Assembly: GCA_020050375.1 (NCBI GenBank)
Contig: JAGVKR010000093.1
Span: forward strand, 1-8,346
DNA: 8,346 nucleotides
DNA from: Planctomycetales bacterium
Lineage (GTDB): Bacteria > Planctomycetota > Planctomycetia > Planctomycetales > Planctomycetaceae
Reading direction: 5' to 3'
Position numbers and translations under genes: made by a program. Shown here one piece after another: positions 1 to 4,764 of the stretch (positions within the stretch are counted from its first letter, which is position 1; every line of letters begins with the position of its first letter). Below the pieces are notes generated by a model. That model did not search any database, was not told the DNA's origin, and worked only from the letters and a program-made list of their open reading frames with translations.

Positions 1-253
1 CCCCAACAACCTGCAACCGATCCAAATGTAGTGCCAACTTTCAAGTGCCGCGCATTGCGCCGCAAGTACTTACGTCATTCGCTGGGGAAGTTGGGTTAGT
101 TCCGGCCGTGCCTTCTCTCCACGAAGAGATTACACGCTGTGACCAGTGAACTTCGGCGCCGCTTTGACCCCGGCACCCAACGCTCAACGAGCCATGTCGT
201 GCGCCCTGGCGCAGCGGTTGCTAATCTTCGCGTTCGCACTGGCGAATGCCCGC
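1..253. other. Non-coding flank with two short hairpins
   Basis: I find no credible gene here. Open frames in this stretch are out-of-frame extensions of the neighbouring gene's shadow. Just beyond the 3' end of the minus-strand gene are two small palindromes. One pairs 231-237 with 242-248 around a 4-base loop (one G-U pair), and the other is TGCGCC/GGCGCA at 200-213 with a 2-base spacer. They could help end transcription of that gene, but neither is followed by a T-run on the minus strand, so an intrinsic terminator cannot be claimed. Confidence 0.4.
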
Positions 254-1528
254 TCACTGCCCATCGATCGGTCGATTCGGCGGCGGCGGCGCGGGCTCTT
301 TCCAATCCCACGCACTTTTGTAAGAGAATTTGAGGTACGGAGTCTCGATTCGGCGACCGGCTTCTTTCTTCGAAATCAGCGCCGCATCGAGGACGCCGCT
401 GGTCATCAGCGTTCGCTCGACCGGCCACGACGGGATCCCCGTCTGCATCATCCGCTCGATCCCGTCGACGAGAATCCCGAAGTGCATGAACGGCCGGGCT
501 TCCTGTGTGTAGAACAGCGTCGACTCGACCGCGTCGTCGTCATATCGCCAGGCGACCGACCAGTCGCTGAGGGCGCCGTTCAAGGTCAATACGCTGGCGC
601 GAAAGCCGTCAGCGTAATTGACGATGAACAGCACCGGCTCTTTCGCCAGCTCGGGGAGTTTTTCAAAGGTGACCGGCGGAGTGCGTTTGACTCTCTTCAA
701 CGCCGCTTCCAGCAGCTTCACATCGTAGACTCCCTCGGTCCCCGCGCGCCACACATCGGCGCCCGTCAGACACTGCACCGAGGCGACTCCCGTCTCGCCT
801 CCCGCCCGACGTTCCGCCAGGCACTGCACCATTTCCAGGCCGTGAAAGCCGTAGGCATCGAGCGAACCGTACGACGTCGCGACCATCTGCTTGAGCTTCG
901 CCTCTCGCTTGACGTCGACAGGCGGATAGCGCCACAACGTCGGCAACGATGAGCCGGCCATCATCGGGATCTTCAGCTCGCGGGCCGTGTCGTAGAGATA
1001 TTTGGCGTCGGCCCAGTTGTCGGCCAGATGCTTGTCGCAGAAGAGGGGCACGACGCGGCCGCTTTCGCGAAACACGCGCACGATCTGCTCGAACAGACGC
1101 CGCTTGGGATAGATCACCTGCCCGGTGTCGGAGACCGGATACTTCCCGTGCTCGGCAACCAGCAACACGCCCTCGACGGCGAGCTTGCCGCTGCCGAGCG
1201 TGATCGCCTCGGGGATCGTCTCGAAGATCGGGAAACCATATTGCTTCGCCCATTTCCGGCTCGTGTCGCTCGCCGGGATCTGGTCGGTGAAGAGCGACTC
1301 CAGCTTCAGTCCCGACTTCGGCCCTTTGTCATCGAGGGTTTGCGACTGGAACAGCCTACTGACGATCACGTCGGCATGCGAATTGTGCCGGTACTCGGTG
1401 ACGATCGCCGCCACTTTCTTTTGCGTCGGCGCGTCGCCGGCAAGCGTCACAACCTGCTGACTGGCACCAACCGTCAGCAGCCAGCCGACCACGATCCACG
1501 TTCGAGTCCATGACGAAGCCGATCTCAT
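254..1528 (-). CDS. Secreted protein of unknown function, Rossmann-like N-terminal part
   Basis: 424 residues. The ATG is preceded by a clear SD (AGGAG, 8 bases upstream), which fixes the start. Residues 1-31 look like a Sec signal peptide: Arg near the start, a hydrophobic core WIVVGWLLTV at 11-20, then small residues. This points to export. After it, VAAIVTEYRHNSHADVIVSR (39-58) resembles the first strand and helix of a nucleotide-binding fold, as in Gfo/Idh/MocA oxidoreductase N-termini, but I see no clean GxGxxG. Distinctive conserved-looking blocks are VLLVAEHGKYP (121-131), VPLFCDKHL (160-168), MAGSSLPTLWR (190-200) and YGFHGLEMVQC (226-236). From memory these are typical of a family of secreted hypothetical proteins common in planctomycetes and related soil bacteria; no activity is known to me. 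The tail is proline-rich (PAPPPPNRP, 412-420). The gene stands alone and diverges from hpt. The frame assignment is very secure; the function is unknown. Confidence 0.9.
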   Translation of the reverse strand: MRSASSWTRTWIVVGWLLTVGASQQVVTLAGDAPTQKKVAAIVTEYRHNSHADVIVSRLFQSQTLDDKGPKSGLKLESLFTDQIPASDTSRKWAKQYGFPIFETIPEAITLGSGKLAVEGVLLVAEHGKYPVSDTGQVIYPKRRLFEQIVRVFRESGRVVPLFCDKHLADNWADAKYLYDTARELKIPMMAGSSLPTLWRYPPVDVKREAKLKQMVATSYGSLDAYGFHGLEMVQCLAERRAGGETGVASVQCLTGADVWRAGTEGVYDVKLLEAALKRVKRTPPVTFEKLPELAKEPVLFIVNYADGFRASVLTLNGALSDWSVAWRYDDDAVESTLFYTQEARPFMHFGILVDGIERMMQTGIPSWPVERTLMTSGVLDAALISKKEAGRRIETPYLKFSYKSAWDWKEPAPPPPNRPIDGQ

Positions 1529-1586
1529 TGGGTCATCTCCTGATGGTCATGCCTGTCGTCGTTGCCACCCGCAATCGAACATCCAG

Positions 1587-1615
1587 ACAATAACACCAGA
1601 CGCAACGTGCGTCAG
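1587..1615 (-). promoter_or_regulatory. Possible sigma-70-like promoter for the secreted-protein gene
   Basis: Read on the minus strand, CTGACG (-35, 4/6 match) is followed after exactly 17 bases by TATTGT (-10, 4/6 match), about 60 bases before the ATG at 1528. A small perfect inverted repeat, ACGCA-acg-TGCGT (1600-1612), covers part of the spacer and the -35 box and could be an operator. Both matches are modest, so this is only a candidate. Confidence 0.22.
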
Positions 1616-1706
1616 GCCGACGATGAGAATTTCGCAGTCGCAGGGCACACGACGCGCTTCTGCCGCGACAGACAGAGATCGAATGCCGATCGGCGACAAT
1701 GAGTTT

Positions 1707-1855
1707 GGACCACGAAAGACGCGAAAGAAACACAAGAATATGACGAGGACGGTCTGTTCGCTGGTCCGCCCTCTTTTTCCGTGTCTTCCGTGGCCCTGAG
1801 TGGTGTCACGGTTGCGCCTGAGCAATGCCAGGCCGCGCCGGGTCTTTCGTGGTTC
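1707..1855. repeat. Intergenic inverted repeat built on a CCACGAAAGAC motif
   Basis: The divergent spacer contains three related copies of one motif. Copy 1 (1707-1733) begins GGACCACGAAAGACGCG. Copy 2 (1774-1794) is in reverse orientation and its complement begins GGCCACGGAAGACACGG. Copy 3 (1841-1855) is also reversed, and its complement reads GAACCACGAAAGACC. Copies 1 and 2 could pair as a long imperfect stem with a loop of about 40 bases. Similar 'ACCACGAAAGACACGAAAG' strings are, from memory, a dispersed intergenic repeat in several planctomycete and related genomes. I see no gene in 1707-1855. The copies may be remnants of a small repeated element rather than a regulator of either flanking gene. 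Confidence 0.5.
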
Positions 1856-1893
1856 CCCGCCGTTCAATCTCAGCCCGGACCGTTTCCGGTTCG

Positions 1894-1923
1894 TTTCCTG
1901 TGTGCGATTCCGTTGACTATTAT
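1894..1923 (+). promoter_or_regulatory. Possible promoter for hpt
   Basis: TATTAT (1918-1923) is a 5/6 match to a -10 box. A poor -35 (TTTCCT, 1894-1899) lies 18 bases upstream. Transcription would begin near 1930, leaving a leader of about 48 bases before the TTG start. The weak -35 keeps this speculative. Confidence 0.22.
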
Positions 1924-1977
1924 TCGAGCTATGACGCAAGCCCGTGCATCGCCCGCGCTATTCCGTGGAGGCTGACT

Positions 1978-2499
1978 TTGAAAATCCTGTTGTCGGAAGC
2001 CGAGATTCAGCGGGGAATCGTCGATCTCGCCCGGCGGCTCGACGCCGAGTATCGCGGAAAGCCGCTGACGGTGCTCGGAGTTTTGACCGGCAGCCTGATC
2101 TTTCTGGCCGACCTCATTCGGCGGCTGGACTTTCCTTTGCGGGTCGGTCTTGTCCATGCGTCCAGCTACCGCGGCGCGGCGACGCTGCCGGGGACGCTCG
2201 AAATCAGCGAGACGAGCCTGCGCGACCTCGAAGGGCGTGACGTGCTGTTGCTCGACGACATCTTCGACACGGGGCAGACGCTCGTCGGGCTGCTCGAACG
2301 GCTGGAAAAAAAGCGGCCGCGCAGCCTGCGCTCCGCCGTTCTGCTTTGGAAAGAGGGGCGCCAGCGGGTCGAACGGACCCCCGATTTCCACTGTTTCCGC
2401 ATTCCGGACGAGTTTGTCGTCGGTTACGGCCTCGACTATCGCGACGACTACCGGCACTTGCCCTACGTGGCGGCACTGGAAGCCGCGGACATTGGCTGA
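1978..2499 (+). CDS. hpt: Hypoxanthine (guanine) phosphoribosyltransferase
   Basis: This cytoplasmic purine-salvage enzyme converts hypoxanthine or guanine plus PRPP to IMP or GMP and pyrophosphate. The product has 173 residues, normal for bacterial HPRTs. The start is TTG at 1978: a strong SD (GGAGG, 1967-1971) lies 6 bases before it. An in-frame ATG at 1825 would add 51 low-complexity residues without an SD and is rejected. Recognisable parts are the pyrophosphate loop GVLTGSLIF (34-42), the SSYRG flexible-loop motif (62-66), the PRPP-binding signature VLLLDDIFDTGQTL (89-102) with its two Asp residues, the purine-contact Lys in LLWKEG (122-127), and the C-terminal block beginning FVVGYGLDYRDDYRHLPY (146-163), which places the metal-binding Asp. 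The pyrophosphate loop has Thr (residue 37) where Lys or Arg is usual in the GxLKGS-type loop. The gene is monocistronic and converges on the SGNH hydrolase gene. The family assignment is very secure; guanine versus hypoxanthine preference cannot be read from the sequence. Confidence 0.95.
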   Translation: MKILLSEAEIQRGIVDLARRLDAEYRGKPLTVLGVLTGSLIFLADLIRRLDFPLRVGLVHASSYRGAATLPGTLEISETSLRDLEGRDVLLLDDIFDTGQTLVGLLERLEKKRPRSLRSAVLLWKEGRQRVERTPDFHCFRIPDEFVVGYGLDYRDDYRHLPYVAALEAADIG

Positions 2500-2506
2500 G
2501 TGAGCA

Positions 2507-2578
2507 AGGGGTCAGGCGACAGGAGGCAGGTATCAGACGCATTTTCTGGCTCCTGGCCCCTGTCTCCTGGCCCCTGTC
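2507..2578. repeat. Strong imperfect hairpin and 14-bp tandem repeat between convergent genes
   Basis: AGGGGTCAGGCGACAGG (2507-2523) pairs with 2559-2575 over 17 positions, with one C/T mismatch and one G-U pair. The loop is 35 bases. Within the right side, TCCTGGCCCCTGTC occurs twice back to back (2551-2564 and 2565-2578), so the stem could slide by one repeat unit. The element sits 7 bases after the hpt stop and about 50 bases beyond the SGNH stop, so it can act as a two-way transcript end or mRNA 3' protector. No T-run follows on either strand, so it is not a textbook intrinsic terminator. The CCTG-rich text resembles dispersed intergenic repeats. Confidence 0.6.
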
Positions 2579-2629
2579 TTCCGACATGACGAACATCTCG
2601 ATTTGTCGTCGCCTGGGACCAGTCGCGTC

Positions 2630-3463
2630 CTACGACACCGACAGGCTGCACGTCATGCTCGAGGGGTCGAAGACGCCGAACGCCTGGCAGATCAGCCGGG
2701 CCATTTCGCGATGGCCGAGAAAATTCGGGTGGAGACACTCGTCCTGAAGCCAGGCGAGCAACCCTTCGGCATCGGGCTTTCGCGACTGCCAGTGTTGCCA
2801 ATGGTCGATCAGGGGGACTTCGGCCTGCTCGGCCACGTCGCGGATGGCCTCAATGTATGCCGGCAGATCACTGCGGGAATGGCAGTTTGCCAGATAGACG
2901 AAATTGGGCGTTTGCAGGATGGGAATCACGTTCTCTTCCCGCAGGCGGCCGACGATCTCGGTGAGGTTCCGATGGAATTCGGCACGACCGTCGGGACCGG
3001 CGAGGGCGTCGTTCATGCCGATCATGATCAGAGCCACGTCTGGACGGAACCGCAGTGCCCGGGCCGGCAGGCTCGACAGGAGGCCTCCCGATCGCTCGCC
3101 GCAAACGCCCGTATTGATCACGACGTCATGAAAGCGCCGCAATTCCCAGCGAACGCGCTCGGCGAAATGCTCCGGGAAGCTCCGCCAGCCTTCGGTGAAC
3201 AGGGCTCCGTGGGTGATGCTGTCACCGGTGAAAACCCAGGTCGCCGGCTGCGTCCCACGCAACAGGTGGCTGACGGCGGCCAGGCCTGCCGATGCTTCGG
3301 AGACGCCCCCTGCCAGGGGCTGCGCCGCCTGAATGTTGCGTCGCGACGTCGGAAGCCCGGTTGCAGAATCGCTCGACAACGGCTGGCTGCGGGCAATCAA
3401 CAGGCGCCGTCTTGAGCTTGCGCGGCGGCCCACAGGATGCAACGACCGACTTCCCCGTGCCAT
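2630..3463 (-). CDS. SGNH/GDSL-type hydrolase (esterase/lipase-like)
   Basis: 277 residues. The ATG at 3463 has a fair SD (AAAGGAAG, about 6 bases upstream). The SGNH fold is recognised from its blocks: block I FTGDSITHG (78-86) with nucleophile Ser82; a conserved Gly region NTGVCGERSGG (117-127); block III GMND (149-152) with Asn151 for the oxyanion hole; and block V LHPNFLGH (244-251) with His245. Family members usually carry Asp three residues before this His. Here that position is Glu242, with Asp241 next to it, so the acid of the triad is shifted or conservatively replaced. Residues 1-70 are basic at first and then Ala/Ser-rich, match no domain I know, and do not form a clear signal peptide, so the location is uncertain. 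The likely reaction is hydrolysis of a carboxylic or acetyl ester. The substrate cannot be told; planctomycetes have many such enzymes linked to polysaccharide deacetylation, but no carbohydrate gene is nearby. The gene diverges from queD. Confidence 0.88.
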   Translation of the reverse strand: MARGSRSLHPVGRRASSRRRLLIARSQPLSSDSATGLPTSRRNIQAAQPLAGGVSEASAGLAAVSHLLRGTQPATWVFTGDSITHGALFTEGWRSFPEHFAERVRWELRRFHDVVINTGVCGERSGGLLSSLPARALRFRPDVALIMIGMNDALAGPDGRAEFHRNLTEIVGRLREENVIPILQTPNFVYLANCHSRSDLPAYIEAIRDVAEQAEVPLIDHWQHWQSRKPDAEGLLAWLQDECLHPNFLGHREMARLICQAFGVFDPSSMTCSLSVS

Positions 3464-3580
3464 GACAAGCTTCCTTTCTGGACTCGAACCGGATGGTGCA
3501 GATTCGTGATGTGGCGCTCGATGTCGTACTCAAAATCCAACTCGGCCGCTGATCCATCGCAGCGCTTGCGATCAAGGCGA

Positions 3581-3609
3581 TTGCCGCCACGATCGGCGTC
3601 TCCTAGAAT
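3581..3609 (+). promoter_or_regulatory. Sigma-70-like promoter for queD
   Basis: TTGCCG (3581-3586, 4/6 match to the -35) is followed after exactly 17 bases by TAGAAT (3604-3609, 5/6 match to the -10). It lies in the spacer between the divergent SGNH and queD genes and points toward queD. The leader would be about 110 bases. It is the best sigma-70 candidate in the window by spacing and -10 match, but it rests on pattern matching alone. Confidence 0.45.
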
Positions 3610-3627
3610 CCTCAGAGGTAGATTCTA
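3604..3627. promoter_or_regulatory. Palindromic operator candidate overlapping the queD -10 box
   Basis: TAGAATC (3604-3610) and GATTCTA (3621-3627) are perfect inverted repeats 10 bases apart, and the interval itself contains CCTC-A-GAGG (3610-3618). The left arm is the -10 box, so a dimeric protein bound here would block the promoter, or the transcript could fold at its start. Half-sites are 17 bp centre to centre. No regulator gene lies next to it. Confidence 0.4.
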
Positions 3628-3725
3628 CAGAAGCACTGTGGCCTTCCTGGCCAAGCTCAGTCGACGAAGTTTTGGCTTCCTGACCCGTTCGCTTTCTCTC
3701 GTTCCCCTATTTGCTACAGCAACCC

Positions 3726-4133
3726 ATGTTCCGAGTCACACAACAAATCGATTTTTGTTACGGTCACCGGTTGCTGAACTACGACGGGAAGTGCCGGCAC
3801 CTCCACGGCCACAACGGTCGAGCGATGATCTCACTCGAAGGCGAAACCCTCGACCATCGCGGAATGCTGGTCGATTTCACCGATATCAAGCGGTCTTTGC
3901 GGACCTGGATTGACGACGAGCTCGATCATCGCATGATCCTGCATCGGGACGATCCGCTTTTGCCGGTTTTGCAGGCGCACAGCCAGCCGGTCTATGTGAT
4001 CGCCCACAACCCGACAGCGGAGAACATCGCCCGCCTGATCTACGACCGGGCACACGAGCAGGGATTCCCCGTCGTGGAAGTGATCCTGTGGGAAACGCCG
4101 AACTCCTCGGCCGTATACAAGAGGCCACGCTGA
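3726..4133 (+). CDS. queD: 6-carboxytetrahydropterin / 6-pyruvoyltetrahydropterin synthase family protein (QueD-like)
   Basis: This small T-fold enzyme acts on dihydroneopterin triphosphate. In most bacteria it gives 6-carboxytetrahydropterin, the second step toward the 7-deazaguanine core of queuosine; homologues make 6-pyruvoyltetrahydropterin. The product has 135 residues, typical for the family. Zinc ligands are His14 (FCYGHRL) and His27/His29 (HLHGHN, 27-30 within KCRHLHGHN). Cys23 in KC-x-x-LHGH is the catalytic cysteine. ELDHRMIL (65-72) gives the Asp67/His68 pair, PTAENIA (96-102) and WETPNSSAVY (122-131) hold the conserved glutamates. I chose ATG 3726 because the family motif starts right after it; an in-frame TTG at 3711 would add five residues. 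Neither has an SD: the leader just before is pyrimidine-rich. No other queuosine gene is beside it, so tRNA modification versus pterin synthesis is inferred from family only. A palindrome over the promoter suggests repression. Confidence 0.9.
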   Translation: MFRVTQQIDFCYGHRLLNYDGKCRHLHGHNGRAMISLEGETLDHRGMLVDFTDIKRSLRTWIDDELDHRMILHRDDPLLPVLQAHSQPVYVIAHNPTAENIARLIYDRAHEQGFPVVEVILWETPNSSAVYKRPR

Positions 4134-4235
4134 GGTCGGGTGCAGGCGTCCAGCCGGCGATCGTCGCGGCATTCGGACCCCGTGCCGTCCCAATTCCTTG
4201 AGTTCCAAGCGTGGGGGCAGATTTCGGGGACCGCG

Positions 4236-4503
4236 CGATTTCAGTCGGCCTCGGGCAAACGCGGATCAGCCGCCGCGCGCAACAAAAACCCTCAGGGAAA
4301 GACTGCCGCAGGAAAACTCGGATCAGTTATTGTGGGGAATAGAATTGCAGTGTGGGTCGTACTGCAATTGGGGCACCCTCAATGTCCGAGCGTTCCAGCG
4401 AACACCTCTCCCTGAGGGCAGGCTGGGCACACTTGTCGGGAATCTCTCGATCCCCCCAAACTTCATTTCGTCCTCGGACAATTTGATGGCCGAGGCTGAA
4501 TCG
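4236..4503. ncRNA. Candidate structured RNA: long rod hairpin inside a closing stem
   Basis: The core, 4289-4418, folds as one rod. Pairs are 4289-4301 with 4406-4418 (12 of 13), 4307-4309 with 4398-4400, 4311-4314 with 4393-4396, 4317-4322 with 4385-4390, 4329-4332 with 4380-4383, 4334-4336 with 4376-4378, and a perfect 9-bp tip AATTGCAGT (4343-4351) with ACTGCAATT (4361-4369) around a 9-base loop. Internal loops are mostly equal on both sides: 5/5, 1/1, 2/2, 6/1, 1/1, 6/6. This gives about 41 pairs in 130 bases. Outside it, 4236-4254 pairs with 4490-4503 (14 pairs, bulges of 1 and 4). Two small hairpins (4260-4277 and about 4438-4454) lie between. The strand is undetermined because the fold works either way. 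It does not match the tmRNA, RNase P or SRP signatures I know. It could instead be a decayed palindromic repeat. No convincing gene occupies the region. Confidence 0.45.
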
Positions 4504-4572
4504 AGGAATAAGCAAGGGGTGTGCCAGTCGGCTCATGCCCAATCGGAGACTGGAACGCTTTTTCCCAATCTT

Positions 4573-4594
4573 CCGTATTTGACTGGAAATACGG
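4573..4594. repeat. Perfect 8-bp inverted repeat with 6-base loop
   Basis: CCGTATTT (4573-4580) and AAATACGG (4587-4594) are exact reverse complements around GACTGG. The tail after it on the plus strand is not T-rich, so it is not a clear terminator. Just downstream is an imperfect GGTATTTTCAAAACC hairpin (4610-4624) followed by ATTTTT. It may end the transcript of the upstream RNA candidate or be a binding site upstream of the sigma-54 activator. Confidence 0.4.
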
Positions 4595-4635
4595 CGGTTT
4601 AGACGACGCGGTATTTTCAAAACCAGATTTTTCTA

Positions 4636-4719
4636 CGGCGCCGATCATTGAAAAATGTTCCATCTCAAACCACAATATTTGTAGGTTTCGGCGCCGAACG
4701 CCGTTTTTTCGGCGCCGAA
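4636..4719. promoter_or_regulatory. Promoter flanked by three CGGCGCCG palindromes, upstream of the sigma-54 activator
   Basis: TTCGGCGCCGAA, a perfect 12-bp palindrome, occurs at 4687-4698 and again at 4708-4719, centres exactly 21 bp apart. The core CGGCGCCG occurs a third time at 4636-4643, 53 bp before the first. These distances are close to 2 and 5 turns of DNA, so all three face the same side. Between the single and the paired sites lies a candidate promoter, TTGAAA (4648-4653), 17 bases, CACAAT (4671-4676), with transcription starting near 4683. A protein bound to the paired sites would sit just downstream of the start point. This is typical of an operator and is possibly autoregulatory. 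Confidence 0.45.
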
Positions 4720-4764
4720 CTCGATCGATCGCCAGATTTTGATGCCTTATGTCCGGTTTTCGCA

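Noticed and set aside
146..952. 268-codon plus-strand open frame opposite the secreted protein
   Set aside because: Arg-rich low-complexity shadow. The minus frame has a signal peptide, SD and conserved-looking blocks.
3478..3500. tRNA T-arm-like GGTTCGAGTCC on the minus strand
   Set aside because: The T-stem has a mismatch, and no acceptor, D or anticodon arm could be assembled from the flanking 70 bases.
3610..3725. preQ1 riboswitch in the queD leader
   Set aside because: No A-rich tail or pseudoknot-forming segments of the known preQ1 classes were found.
4419..4440. Possible sigma-54 -24/-12 promoter near TGGGCAC
   Set aside because: The TTG downstream is two bases too close to match the fixed GG-N10-GC spacing.
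4198..4602. 134-codon plus-strand open frame across the RNA candidate
   Set aside because: Starts with TTG without an SD, no recognisable motif, and the same bases have extensive self-complementarity that explains them better. A short unknown gene cannot be fully excluded.
4648..4764. Upstream TTG start extending the activator by 39 residues
   Set aside because: The added residues are encoded by the palindromes and by the promoter candidate, and no SD precedes the TTG. The membrane helix follows ATG 4765/4774 directly.
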